From an uncultured Lachnospiraceae bacterium (lineage in GTDB: Bacteria > Bacillota > Clostridia > Lachnospirales > Lachnospiraceae), in NCBI GenBank assembly GCA_944380185.1, contig CALWGV010000046.1:1-64000 (forward strand): DNA of 64,000 nucleotides, written 5' to 3'. Within the stretch, counting starts at the first letter, position 1; every line of letters begins with the position of its first letter. A program made the translations under genes and the position numbers. This document shows positions 35,805 to 45,436 of the stretch, piece after piece. The notes beneath the pieces were generated by a model that saw only the letters and a list, made by a program, of their open reading frames with translations, was not told the origin of the DNA and searched no databases.

Positions 35805-38800
35805 TTACCATTTCCTTCTGTTGTTCATGTAGTATCTGGCCTGGCTGCAGTTGGGATTGGCAGCGAGGCAGCGTCTGAAAAAGTCCTCCGCCTCGTCATG
35901 GCGCTTCTGATACATCCGCAGAATGCCCATACCCAGATAGGCCTCATAGCAGCCGCCGTAACGGCAGAAATCGCAGCGCCTGCTCTCCAGCATTCGCCTG
36001 TAGCACTCCTCCGCCCTGGCCGGATTTCCGCCATAGAAGTACAGCTCTCCCAGATGATACAGATAGCAGGGGGCCGTGGCTCCCAGGCCCACATAGCTTT
36101 CTTCTCCCCGGGGCAAGCGGGCCAGCACCTTCATCGCGCGGTCAAAATACTGCTGTTTTTCTGCCTGCCGTCCCAAAAAGAAGCAGACCTGCACCATGTC
36201 TGCCAGCGTCTTGATCGTCTCTGCGCCGTCTCCTCCGCTTTGCAGCTGCTTTTTCAATATATTATAAGCGGTTTTAAAATCTCTGGCAACCTCCAGCAGA
36301 AACTCCACATACTGATTCTCCAGCCATCGGTCTCCCGGGCGGTCCTTCAGCAGGCGCTTATATCTCCTATAAGCCTCGCGCATATCCCCCTTCAGACCGT
36401 AATCCATGGCGATATCCGTCTGGGCCTGACGGGAATCGGCCCCCTTTTGCTCCAGATATCTCTCATAGACCCGGATGGCCTCGTCAAAGCGGCCCATTCG
36501 CTCCAGAATCTCTGCCCGATCCATATAGAAGGAAGCTCGTCCTGGGAAGAGCTTTTCGTTTTCCTCCAGGCACCGGAGAGCCTCGTCGAAGCGCCCCTGA
36601 ATCATGCGCAGAATCATCTTATTTTTCCAGGGCAGAATGCTCTTCTCCTCCTCGCCCAGCAGAGCGATGGCCTTGTCAAATTCCGCCTCCGCTTCCTCAT
36701 ACCGGTCCAGGTGGCGATAGTTGACGCCGGCATTGTTGTGGGCATACATATTGTCCGGCTCCAGCTCCATAGCCCGCCGGTAATCCTCCAGGGCCTCTTC
36801 CAGCCGGTAGACGTCGCTGAGCAGAAGGCCCCTCTCGATATAGTAATACGCTTCGGGTCTGAGCTTCACCATCCGGTCCGCCAGCTCCATGGCCCGGTGA
36901 AACCAGGTCATATCCCGCCGCTCGTTCATCCTCTCCTGATAGATTCGCATCAGCCTGGACAGCGCCCGGACATCATTAGGGTCCAACTTCAGGATCTTCT
37001 GGTAAAGCCTCTCCAGCTCCCCCTGTTTTCCCCCCTTTTCCAGGCAGTCGGCCAGCTGGCCCAAAATCACCGTGTTGTCCGGCTGACCTAAGATCAGCTG
37101 ACGGTAGATGTCCTCAGCCTCCTTGTATTTTCCCTCCCCTTTGAGAATCCCCGCCTTGGCATAGCGCAGGCCGTCCTCACCGGGAAAAAGGCGCAGAGCT
37201 TCCGTCACAATGGCTCCCGCCTCGCTCCAATTCCGCTCATCCATGTAGCAGAAGACCAGCTCTTTCCAGACCTCAGCCTCATCGATCTCTTCCTCGCCGG
37301 GCTGACGCTCTCTCTCCTCATTCCCATGCTCGTGAAGCCAGTCGATAACTCGTCGGCACAGCTCCTTGGGCCGTTCAAGCTCCTCCCTCTTCTGGGCCAG
37401 ATAGCGAAGATTTCTGGCCTCGAGAAAGTCCAGCTCCGCCGAGGCAAGCCCCTGCTTTCTGGCCGCCTCGATCACATTCATGGAATCTCTGTACTGCCGG
37501 TAATAGTAAAACACCTTGGCCGCCATCAGATAGGGCGGCAGATAATCCCGATACAGCTCCATAATCCGGTGGTATTCATCCACCACCGCCTGGGCACGGT
37601 GCATATGATAATAGCACTCCTGCCGGCATACATAAGCCGGCACGTAGCGCTCATTTCGCTGGATCAGCCGATCGCAGGCATCGGCGCTCTCCTCATAATG
37701 CTCCAGACGGCACAGAAGCTGTGCCTTGGCCATCATATAGGATTGGAGCATGTCCTCGTCCCGTTCCCGGTCGATAGCCCCGTCGTAATACTCTACAGCC
37801 TCCTCGCCGCGTCCCGTCTCCTGCAGGCAGTAGGCGATGGCATAGTACGTATAACCCAGCCGCTTCTTTTTCTTCTGCTGCTCCGGATCGCTGCTGTCCG
37901 GAAGCGCCTCCATCAGCTTCTGCCATTTTTCAAACACAGGCAGAGCCCTATTGTACTGTCGCTGAAGCAGATAGGTCCGGCTCAGGATATTGCAGTAGTC
38001 CAGCATATCCGCCCCCGCAGTATCCCTGCCCGTCAGCAGGGCAATGCAGTCGTCTCCCCTCTCCTCCTGAAAATAGCACCAGCCCAGCTCGATGCGCTCA
38101 TGCCAGTCGTCAGGGTTTTCCTCCAGCTTCTTTTCCATCTCCGGAATCAGATGGGCATTGGCCCGGTGCATGCAGTCTAACACCTCCGGATCATTTTTGC
38201 TGACGTCCAAAAGCTCCATGGTGCGCTCCTTGGCCGCGGCAAAATCTCCCCCCGCCAGCTGACAGCGTGCAAGTCCCACGCCTGCCGGATAATTGTCCGA
38301 CTGACGCTCCAGGAGGGCCTCATAGAGTCTGCCTGCCTCATCGGTTCTGCCCAGATGTTCCAGGGCAGCTCCGCACTGCAGCGTCACATAGGGATTGACG
38401 AGGTCCAAGGACAGCAAGAACGCCAGCCTCTCCTCCGTTTTTTGTCTGTCCCTCTGCCGGACATACAGCCTCATCCGCTCTACCTCGGCGAAAGGATGCC
38501 AGACCTCCATCTCGTCCAGCTGACGAAGAAACTCCCAGGCCTGCCTCTCCCCCTCTTTCTCCCCGTCTTCGGTCCGCGCGCTCTGACCTTCGCCCTGGCA
38601 AAGGATATCCACCTGACGCTTCAGCTGGAGATACAGGCTGATATACTGATCGTAAGGTCCGTCATCCGGCCCATCAAAGAGGGTGAAATCAATAAATCCT
38701 CCGTTTTGAATCTCAAAGCAGATGTAGTTGATAAATTCGGAGGGAAATTTTTCCAGAAGCAGATTTCTCTGCTCCAGGATAAAGAACTCCTGATCAAAAA

Positions 38801-39212
38801 GCCTCCAGATATTCTGCGGGAAACGGAAATGGCTCATCAAGAAGACCAGAAATTTTTCCCTGACCTCGTCGGCTGTATCCAAAGCCTGGCACAGGTCATC
38901 CGCAAAGAGCTCTTTCCAGGCCTCCGGCTCTGTCCGCTTTCGCAGTGAGCCGTAGATCTCGGCTGCCCGGCCGATCCAAAGGCCCACGGGTGAATCATCC
39001 TGTCCGGCGGCTTCATCCCGGGCCGCCGTATCTGTCTCCGGCTCATCCGCCAGACGGCAGGCCTCCTCATAAGCCTGCCGCAGTCTTTTAAACCCTTCCG
39101 GATCATCCTCCGGATTTACATGGACCACCAGGCGGCGGTAAGCCGCCCGGATCGCATTTTTGTCCCGCGTCGGTTCTATTTCCAGTATGGCAAAAATCTC
39201 TCTCTTCTCCAT
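35805..39212 (-). CDS. Giant TPR protein with N-terminal J-like domain
   Basis: This protein of about 1135 aa begins with a J-domain-like segment (EIFAILEIEPTRDKNAIRAA, YRRLVVHVNPEDDPEGFKRL), where the HPD tripeptide is replaced by an NPED-type loop. The rest (about residues 150-1130) is a near-continuous series of TPR-like helical hairpins, for example EEALEDYRRAMELEPDNMYA and AEDFFRRCLAANPNCSQA. No signal or membrane segment is seen. I start it at the ATG at 39212 with AAGGGG/AAGGGAAG ahead; an ATG at 39266 is also in frame. It is followed at 3 bp by the second Hsp70, pointing to a dedicated chaperone pair. Confidence 0.88.
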   Translation of the reverse strand: MEKREIFAILEIEPTRDKNAIRAAYRRLVVHVNPEDDPEGFKRLRQAYEEACRLADEPETDTAARDEAAGQDDSPVGLWIGRAAEIYGSLRKRTEPEAWKELFADDLCQALDTADEVREKFLVFLMSHFRFPQNIWRLFDQEFFILEQRNLLLEKFPSEFINYICFEIQNGGFIDFTLFDGPDDGPYDQYISLYLQLKRQVDILCQGEGQSARTEDGEKEGERQAWEFLRQLDEMEVWHPFAEVERMRLYVRQRDRQKTEERLAFLLSLDLVNPYVTLQCGAALEHLGRTDEAGRLYEALLERQSDNYPAGVGLARCQLAGGDFAAAKERTMELLDVSKNDPEVLDCMHRANAHLIPEMEKKLEENPDDWHERIELGWCYFQEERGDDCIALLTGRDTAGADMLDYCNILSRTYLLQRQYNRALPVFEKWQKLMEALPDSSDPEQQKKKKRLGYTYYAIAYCLQETGRGEEAVEYYDGAIDRERDEDMLQSYMMAKAQLLCRLEHYEESADACDRLIQRNERYVPAYVCRQECYYHMHRAQAVVDEYHRIMELYRDYLPPYLMAAKVFYYYRQYRDSMNVIEAARKQGLASAELDFLEARNLRYLAQKREELERPKELCRRVIDWLHEHGNEERERQPGEEEIDEAEVWKELVFCYMDERNWSEAGAIVTEALRLFPGEDGLRYAKAGILKGEGKYKEAEDIYRQLILGQPDNTVILGQLADCLEKGGKQGELERLYQKILKLDPNDVRALSRLMRIYQERMNERRDMTWFHRAMELADRMVKLRPEAYYYIERGLLLSDVYRLEEALEDYRRAMELEPDNMYAHNNAGVNYRHLDRYEEAEAEFDKAIALLGEEEKSILPWKNKMILRMIQGRFDEALRCLEENEKLFPGRASFYMDRAEILERMGRFDEAIRVYERYLEQKGADSRQAQTDIAMDYGLKGDMREAYRRYKRLLKDRPGDRWLENQYVEFLLEVARDFKTAYNILKKQLQSGGDGAETIKTLADMVQVCFFLGRQAEKQQYFDRAMKVLARLPRGEESYVGLGATAPCYLYHLGELYFYGGNPARAEECYRRMLESRRCDFCRYGGCYEAYLGMGILRMYQKRHDEAEDFFRRCLAANPNCSQARYYMNNRRKW

Positions 39213-39315
39213 CTTCCCTTCCCCTTCTTCTCTCCGGCACAGCGCCAGCACTGCCCTGCTGTTCATGCTGCCGCTGCAGCTGTTCTTATTGCTGCCGTTC
39301 TTACTGCGGCTGCTC

Positions 39316-40770
39316 TTATTGCAGCTGTTCTCTCACCACGCGCAGAGCCTCCTGCAGCTGATTGTCCTGGCTCTGGTCCACATCCGTCTGATTTTCTAAC
39401 CCCTCCGTCAGCTCCACCTCCACATCGGGCGTCAGACCGATGCCATGGATATTGCGGTCGGAATGGATATAGTAATCCGCCACCGTCAGCTTGATTCCCT
39501 TGGTTCCCTCTTCGTTGATCGTGTAGGTGTTCTGCATGATGCCTTTGCCAAAGGTGGTGGTTCCCACCAGGGTTCCCACGCCGAAATCCTGAATATTTCC
39601 GCTGAACACTTCGGCGGCGCTGGCCGTATTGCCGTTGACCAGCACAGCCAGCGGCACATCCAGAGCTGCCTCCTCGTCGGAGCTGTACTCCAGATATTTG
39701 GTGCCGTTTTTATCCTTGGCATAGAAAATCACGCCCTCCGGCAGCAGGTAGTCGAGCATCTCCTCCACCGCCGTCAGCAGACCGCCGCCGTTATTTCTCA
39801 TGTCGATGACCAGGCCTTTCATCCCCTGGGCTTTCAGTTCTTCAAAGGCATTGATGAACTGATCCGGCGTCACGCCGTCAAAGGAAGACACGGCAATGTA
39901 ACCGATCTGTCCGTCCAGCATCTCCGCTTCCACGGTGTTGATCTCCACCTGGCGCCGCTCTACATCGAAGTCCAGCATCTCGCTTTCTCCCTCTCTCTGG
40001 ATCGTCAGCTTGACGGTGCTTCCCTCTGCTCCCTTGATCATGGACACTACCTGGTCTAAATCTATACCAGTCACCAGTTCATCGTTGACTGCATACAGAA
40101 TATCTCCCGGCTTCAGTCCCGCCTCGTAGGCCGGAGCTCCCTCGTAGGGGCTCACGATAGTGATGATGCCGGTCTGCGCATTCTGGGAGACGGAGCAGCC
40201 GATACCGTAGTATTCTCCCTGGGTCTGATCATTAAAGGACTGCATCCCGCTCTCGTTGTAGTACACGGAATAGGGATCGTCGAGAGCCTCCAGCAGACCG
40301 GACAGCATGCCGTCCCGCAGATCCTCATTGTCATAATCATAGAGAAAATATCTGCTGATGTCCTGATAGATCGTGCTGACCTCCTGCAGAAAATCCATGG
40401 TGATGAGATCGTCCTCGCTGTCGGTCCCCCCGGAGGCACTGTTGGCCTGCCCGGACTGCGCCTGATTCAGAGCCAGCTGCCTGCCCAGAGAGACGCCGCC
40501 CACCAGCACCGCCACCAGCAGAATCGCCGTGACAAAGCCGCCGATGAAGCCACTGCGGTAGCCGTTCTTTTTCCCCGAATCGGTCCGAAGCGAATCCCCG
40601 CCATTTTCGCCGGAGATATCCGCCGCAGCATTTTCCTGCCTTTCTGTCTCTCCTATATTTTCTGCATTCTTTGTGTTCTCCGTATTTTCTGTCTTCGCCA
40701 TATTTTCTGTATCTTCCATGCTTTTTTCTCGCTGTTTGCTGTCCTCTGTAAAATTCCGTCTCTCGTCCAT
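39316..40770 (-). CDS. ctpA: C-terminal processing peptidase, S41 family
   Basis: This 484-aa serine protease has a charged cytoplasmic N-terminus, one membrane anchor (GFIGGFVTAILLVAVLVGGV, about residues 72-92), a PDZ domain (YEGAPAYEAGLKPGDILYAV), and the S41 catalytic core. The nucleophile Ser is in NGNTASAAEVFSG and the Lys in TTFGKGIMQ, with the DMRNNGGG motif before them. The ATG at 40770 follows AAGGAG. It acts outside the membrane. It lies 103 bp after the J/TPR gene start on the same strand, but probably has its own promoter in 40780-40860. Confidence 0.93.
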   Translation of the reverse strand: MDERRNFTEDSKQREKSMEDTENMAKTENTENTKNAENIGETERQENAAADISGENGGDSLRTDSGKKNGYRSGFIGGFVTAILLVAVLVGGVSLGRQLALNQAQSGQANSASGGTDSEDDLITMDFLQEVSTIYQDISRYFLYDYDNEDLRDGMLSGLLEALDDPYSVYYNESGMQSFNDQTQGEYYGIGCSVSQNAQTGIITIVSPYEGAPAYEAGLKPGDILYAVNDELVTGIDLDQVVSMIKGAEGSTVKLTIQREGESEMLDFDVERRQVEINTVEAEMLDGQIGYIAVSSFDGVTPDQFINAFEELKAQGMKGLVIDMRNNGGGLLTAVEEMLDYLLPEGVIFYAKDKNGTKYLEYSSDEEAALDVPLAVLVNGNTASAAEVFSGNIQDFGVGTLVGTTTFGKGIMQNTYTINEEGTKGIKLTVADYYIHSDRNIHGIGLTPDVEVELTEGLENQTDVDQSQDNQLQEALRVVREQLQ

Positions 40771-40956
40771 ATACTCTCCTTTATCCGGGCCGTCCGCAGA
40801 CCCGGTCAATCTGATTAGTCGCCTATCATTATAATACAGAATGGGCCAAAATAACAGCTTTGAATGTGTAGATTTGGTGAAACCGCGGCAGGACTGCACC
40901 GCTGTTTAAGCCGCACGCCTGAAGCACCGGACTTGCGTTCCGCTCGTATTCCTACC

Positions 40957-41016
40957 AAAAAAACAAAAAAGCTGCCTTCGTCTGTGACTCAATGCACAGC
41001 TTTCAGACAGCTTTTT
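40957..41016 (-). terminator. Terminator of spoIIID
   Basis: On the minus strand AAAAGCTG pairs with CAGCTTTT (41008-41015 with 40967-40974), with an inner CTGTG/CACAG helix. Runs of six and seven T follow. It is about 30 bp past the spoIIID stop. Confidence 0.7.
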
Positions 41017-41045
41017 CTCTGCTCTTGTTTTCTAATTTTCCCGCT

Positions 41046-41333
41046 CTAGTCTTCCCGCTCCTTTTGCGCCTGCTCGCAGGCCTTGAGTTTGCCCATGTAT
41101 TTCTCCCGGGTAGCCATTCCGCCCCGGATATGGCGCTCAGATTTGTTGACGTCCAGCACCACACGGGCTCTGGCTGCCAGAGCCGGGTTTACCTGTTTCA
41201 GGCGATCGGTCACATCCTTATGTACCGTACTCTTGCTAATGCCGAATTTCTTGGCCGTCTGCCGTACCGTCGCGTTGCAATCGATGATGTAGTTGGCGAT
41301 CTCCACCGCCCGTTCCTCGATATAATCCTTCAA
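41046..41333 (-). CDS. spoIIID: Sporulation transcription factor SpoIIID
   Basis: This 95-aa mother-cell regulator has the HTH TVRQTAKKFGISKSTVHKDV and the C-terminal basic region SERHIRGGMATREKYM needed for DNA binding. I start it at the TTG at 41333, giving the family start KDYIEERAVEIANYI, with GGGGG 8 nt upstream; an ATG 15 nt earlier has no properly spaced site. It shows that the organism can sporulate. A sigma-E promoter lies just upstream, separating it from the trehalose operon. Confidence 0.96.
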   Translation of the reverse strand: MKDYIEERAVEIANYIIDCNATVRQTAKKFGISKSTVHKDVTDRLKQVNPALAARARVVLDVNKSERHIRGGMATREKYMGKLKACEQAQKERED

Positions 41334-41363
41334 GGGAATAACCCCCATACACCTTGTTTTTAC

Positions 41364-41393
41364 AGTGTATGCGGCCGTCGGGAAACCTATGTC
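41364..41393 (-). promoter_or_regulatory. Sigma-E-type promoter of spoIIID
   Basis: On the minus strand a -35-like ACATAGG and, after N14, CATACACT (41364-41371) match the Bacillus/Clostridium sigma-E pattern, with an exact -10 (CATACAnT). It ends about 30 bp before the TTG start of spoIIID. SpoIIID is a known sigma-E gene. Confidence 0.75.
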
Positions 41394-41489
41394 TGCCAAA
41401 TCGCCCGACGCGGCAAAGAAGCCCTTCAGGAAATCCTTCAACGCACTGTGCTGCTGTACCCGCCATACCGGCCCATGCGGCATACGGCT

Positions 41490-43151
41490 CTACCGGTACC
41501 ACACGGATGCCTCATAGGGTCTGAGCGACCAGACGCCTCCCTCCGGCCTGCTCTCCTCGGCATAGTTTCCGATGACGCGCTTAAATCCGGTCAGGTCTGG
41601 CGCTTCCTTCCACTCGCCGGTTCTGCCGTAGAAATTGGCCGCCACGATGAGTTCATGGCCTTCATAGGTTCTGCGGTAGGCAAATACGCACGGATGGTGC
41701 TCGGCCATGGGTTCGATATCGCCCAGAGCAATCACCGGGAGCTCCTTTCGCAGAGCAATCAGCTGCCGGTAATAATGGAAGATGGAGTCCGCGTCCTCCA
41801 GCTGCTGCCGGGCATTGATCCGGTCGTGATTTCCATTGACGCCGATCCAGGGTTCTGCGCCGTCCTCAGCCGTAAAGCCGGCATAGCGGGAATCATCCCA
41901 CTGCATCGGCGTGCGTCCATTATCGCGGGAGTGAATCTGGACGATGCGCAGGGCATCGGAAGCGGACAATCCCTTGTCCTGCAGGATCTGGTAGTGATTC
42001 AGACTCTCCACATCCCTAAACTGCGAGATCTCGGTGAAATCCGTATTGGTCATGCCGATCTCCTCTCCCTGGTACACGTAGGGCGTGCCGCGCAGGCAAT
42101 GGATAATGGTGGCCAGCATTTTGGCCGACTCCTTCCAGTATCTTCCCTCGCTGCCAAAGCGGGAAACCACACGGGGCTGATCGTGATTGCACCAGAACAC
42201 CGCATTCCAGGCGTCGTGCTCGGCCATTCCCGTCTGCCATTGGAAAATGATATTTTTCAGTTTCTGGAAATCTGCCGGCACCAGCACCCACTTCTCATTT
42301 CCCATGAAATCCACCTTCAGGTGATGGAAGCTGAACACCATAGACAACTCGCCTGTATCACGGCCCGCGTAGCGATAGCAGTTTTCAATGGACGTGCTGG
42401 ACATCTCACCCACCGTGACGATCTGGGCATCGGTTCCGAAGGTGGTATCGTGCAGTTCCTTTAAGTATTTGTGAATATTGGGGCCGTCCGTGTAGAATCT
42501 GCGCCCGTCGCCGGCATCGTCATCCTCAAAAGCCGCCTTGCTGATCAAATTGACCACATCAAAGCGGAAACCCTTCACGCCTTTGTCCATCCAGAAGCGG
42601 ACGATTTTCTGCACTTCCTTTCGCACATTCTCATTGTCCCAGTTCAGATCCGCCTGGGTCACGTCAAACAGATGCAGGTAATACTCATCGAACTTCTCCA
42701 CATACTGCCAGGCGCTGCCGCCGAATTTGCTCTCCCAGTTGGTGGGTGGCTCACCGTTTTCTTTGCCTTTGCGGAAGAAGAAAAAGTCTTTGTAGTAGGG
42801 ATCGCCCTCCATGGCCCGGCGAAACCATTCGTGACGAGTGGATACGTGGTTGAATACCATGTCGAACATCAGGCCTATGCCGCGTTTTGCCGCCTCGGCA
42901 ATCAGTTCTTCCACATCCTCCATGGTACCATAGCGGGGATCGATACGATAATAATCCTCCACATCATAACCGTTGTCGTTCTGCGGCGACACAAAAAAGG
43001 GGGTCAGCCAGATGTAATCCACGCCCAGTTTCTGGATATAATCAAGCTTGCCGATGACGCCCCGCAGATCTCCCAGACCGTCTCCGTTGGTGTCGCAAAA
43101 GGACTTCGGATAGATCTGATACACCGTGCTTCTTCTGAAATCTGTGCTCAT
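41490..43151 (-). CDS. treC: Alpha,alpha-phosphotrehalase (trehalose-6-phosphate hydrolase)
   Basis: This 553-aa GH13 enzyme splits trehalose 6-phosphate into glucose and glucose 6-phosphate. The start VYQIYPKSFCDTNGDGLGDL, nucleophile region GFRFDVVNLISK, acid/base in VGEMSS, and the NHDQPR motif are typical of the TreC/oligo-1,6-glucosidase branch. The PTS gene with trehalose-type features upstream decides for TreC over other GH13 members. AGGTGC lies before the ATG. The enzyme is cytoplasmic. Confidence 0.93.
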   Translation of the reverse strand: MSTDFRRSTVYQIYPKSFCDTNGDGLGDLRGVIGKLDYIQKLGVDYIWLTPFFVSPQNDNGYDVEDYYRIDPRYGTMEDVEELIAEAAKRGIGLMFDMVFNHVSTRHEWFRRAMEGDPYYKDFFFFRKGKENGEPPTNWESKFGGSAWQYVEKFDEYYLHLFDVTQADLNWDNENVRKEVQKIVRFWMDKGVKGFRFDVVNLISKAAFEDDDAGDGRRFYTDGPNIHKYLKELHDTTFGTDAQIVTVGEMSSTSIENCYRYAGRDTGELSMVFSFHHLKVDFMGNEKWVLVPADFQKLKNIIFQWQTGMAEHDAWNAVFWCNHDQPRVVSRFGSEGRYWKESAKMLATIIHCLRGTPYVYQGEEIGMTNTDFTEISQFRDVESLNHYQILQDKGLSASDALRIVQIHSRDNGRTPMQWDDSRYAGFTAEDGAEPWIGVNGNHDRINARQQLEDADSIFHYYRQLIALRKELPVIALGDIEPMAEHHPCVFAYRRTYEGHELIVAANFYGRTGEWKEAPDLTGFKRVIGNYAEESRPEGGVWSLRPYEASVWYR

Positions 43152-43252
43152 TTTTGCACCTGCCCTTTCTTCCTTTTATTCTCCGATCTTATTTTTCTAA
43201 GCTCTATTTTTTCTGAATTTCTGCTGCCCTGCCTTTATCCTGCCCGGGCTGT

Positions 43253-45256
43253 TCAGTCCCAGGAAATGACCGTAGTCTCTCCCGCCTTAGCTTCCATGCC
43301 GGAGTGCATCTGGATATTGGACGCCGTTCCCTCGCTGGTGACGATCATCATGGTAGTGCAGGGATGACCGGCAGCGCGAATCTTCTCCTGGTCAAACTCG
43401 ATCAGAGGCTGTCCGGCCTTCACATGGTCGCCGTCCTTCACAAAGGCCTTAAAACCATCGCCGCCCATCTCCACCGTGTCCACGCCGATATGGATGAGCA
43501 GCTCCAGACCGCCGGGGAAGGTCAGTCCGCAGGCATGATTGGTGCCGGCCATCACCACCGTCACATCGCAGTCCGCCGGAGCCTTCACCACATTGCTGGC
43601 AGGCTCGATGGCCACACCGTCACCCATGATTTTCTGGGCAAAGACCGTATCGGGAGCTTCCTCGATGGGGATAACCTTTCCATCCAGGACTGCTTTCAGT
43701 TCCTTGAGCTCGCTGCCCCTGCTCTCAGGAGCAGCCTGTCCTGCAGGTGCTTCTGCCGAGGCCGCCTCATCTGCTTTTCCGTCTTTCTCCTTCTGCTCTC
43801 CATCTGCAGCGATCTGCCCGGCGTCCCCCAGACGATCCTCCCTGGACAGACGGATCCGTCCCACGATGAAGGTCAGAACAAAAGGCACCACCACAGCCAC
43901 AGCCATGGCCGCCAGGAAGATACCGTAATACTGCGGTTTGATGGACAGAATGCCGGGCAGGCCGCCCACACCTATGCTGAAAGCCTCCACGCCGAAGCCC
44001 ACGGAAATCATGGCAGCCAGAGAGGAGCCGACCATGCCGCAGATCAGCGGGAAGACATATTTCAGGTTGACGCCGAACAGAGCAGGCTCCGTCACGCCCA
44101 GATAGCAGGAAATGCAGGCAGGCACATTAACCTGCTGCGCCCTCTCATTTTTCTTCTGCAAAACGGACATGGCCAGCACGCTGGAGCCCTGAGCGATATT
44201 GGACAGGGCGATCATCGGCCACAGAATCGTGCTCTCCGCCGGTGTGGACAGAAGCTGTGAATCGATGGCGTTGGTCATGTGATGCAGGCCTGTCATCACC
44301 AGAGGCGCATAGAGCAGGCCAAAGATAGCCGCAAACACGAAGCGGAAATCAGAAGTCAATCCGGCATAGACCACATTGCCGATGGCATCGCCGATCCTCC
44401 AGCCGATGGGGCCCACCACGGTGTGGGCGATGATGACCGCCGGCACCAGCGAGCAGAAGGGCACGACGATCATGCTGATGACCTCAGGGCAGTGTTTTTT
44501 AAAGAATTTTTCCAGATAGACCAGGACAAAGCCGGCCATCATGGCGGCAATGACCTGTCCCTGATAACCGATCATCTGCACCTGCGCAAAGCCGAAATCC
44601 CACACCGGGATCTCCGAAGCCGGCGTGGAAGAGACGCTGAAGCCATTGAGCAGCTGAGGAGACACCAGCGTCAGACCCAATATGATGCCCAGAATCTGCG
44701 TGGTGCCCATCTTTTTGGTGATGGACCAGACGATCCCCACCGGCAGCAGATGAAACACAGCCTCGCCGATCAGCCACAGAAAATCATAGGTACCGGCCCA
44801 GAACTGGGAGATGTCCGCCAAACTCTGGGTGCCATTGTTAAAGAAATTGATCTCGCCGATCACATTGCGGAATCCCAGCACAAGGCCGCCGCAGATCAGT
44901 GCCGGAATCAGCGGAGCAAAGATCTCTCCCAGAGTTCCCATGATGCGCTGCACCGCGTTCTGGTTGGTAGCCGCCGCCGCTTTGGCCGCATCCTTACTGA
45001 CGCCCTCTATCCCCGCATAAGCGGTAAATTCATTGTAGAACACAGCCACATCATTGCCGATGATGACCTGGTACTGTCCCGCCTGGGTGAAAGTCCCCTT
45101 GACGCTCGGCAGAGCCTCTATGGCCTTCTCATCCGCCTTCTTCGGGTCCACCAGGACGAAGCGCATCCTCGTCATGCAGTGGGATACCGCCTGAATGTTT
45201 TCTTTTCCTCCGATGAGTTTCAGCAAGCTTTTGACATCACTATCATACTTTCCCAT
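43253..45256 (-). CDS. treP: Trehalose-type PTS EIIBCA component
   Basis: This 667-aa transporter imports and phosphorylates its sugar. The EIIB domain (residues 1-85) has the phosphocysteine in SHCMTRMRF (Cys27). The EIIC domain (about 105-470) has ten hydrophobic segments and the GLHHMTNAIDSQL motif. A Glu/Ala/Lys linker leads to a complete EIIA domain (about 520-667) with the phosphohistidine in LLIHIGVDTVEM. Because treC follows 100 bp downstream, trehalose is the best substrate; sucrose-type PTS proteins are close relatives. The fused EIIA makes it self-contained apart from HPr. Confidence 0.92.
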   Translation of the reverse strand: MGKYDSDVKSLLKLIGGKENIQAVSHCMTRMRFVLVDPKKADEKAIEALPSVKGTFTQAGQYQVIIGNDVAVFYNEFTAYAGIEGVSKDAAKAAAATNQNAVQRIMGTLGEIFAPLIPALICGGLVLGFRNVIGEINFFNNGTQSLADISQFWAGTYDFLWLIGEAVFHLLPVGIVWSITKKMGTTQILGIILGLTLVSPQLLNGFSVSSTPASEIPVWDFGFAQVQMIGYQGQVIAAMMAGFVLVYLEKFFKKHCPEVISMIVVPFCSLVPAVIIAHTVVGPIGWRIGDAIGNVVYAGLTSDFRFVFAAIFGLLYAPLVMTGLHHMTNAIDSQLLSTPAESTILWPMIALSNIAQGSSVLAMSVLQKKNERAQQVNVPACISCYLGVTEPALFGVNLKYVFPLICGMVGSSLAAMISVGFGVEAFSIGVGGLPGILSIKPQYYGIFLAAMAVAVVVPFVLTFIVGRIRLSREDRLGDAGQIAADGEQKEKDGKADEAASAEAPAGQAAPESRGSELKELKAVLDGKVIPIEEAPDTVFAQKIMGDGVAIEPASNVVKAPADCDVTVVMAGTNHACGLTFPGGLELLIHIGVDTVEMGGDGFKAFVKDGDHVKAGQPLIEFDQEKIRAAGHPCTTMMIVTSEGTASNIQMHSGMEAKAGETTVISWD

Positions 45257-45348
45257 CGCCTGTCTTCCTTTCCTCTTCCATCTTTCTTTTTCCTTATATG
45301 ACGCGGAATACAGACAAAAACCGCCTCCGCTGTCATGGAATCAGCTCG

Positions 45349-45377
45349 AATATAATATACTTGATCAAACATGTCAA
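45349..45377 (-). promoter_or_regulatory. Promoter of the trehalose operon
   Basis: On the minus strand TTGACA (45372-45377)-N17-TATATT (45349-45354). The spacer holds TTGATCAA (45361-45368), a perfect palindrome and possible operator. No treR gene is adjacent. Confidence 0.75.
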
Positions 45378-45436
45378 CCACCTTTCGCACTATTTTCCAT
45401 TTCTTTCCGCCGCATGGACCTTCGGCTGCAGCCGTC

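Noticed and set aside
35667-37091. A long plus-strand frame opposite the TPR gene
   Set aside because: The minus strand has continuous TPR repeats; the plus frame shows none.
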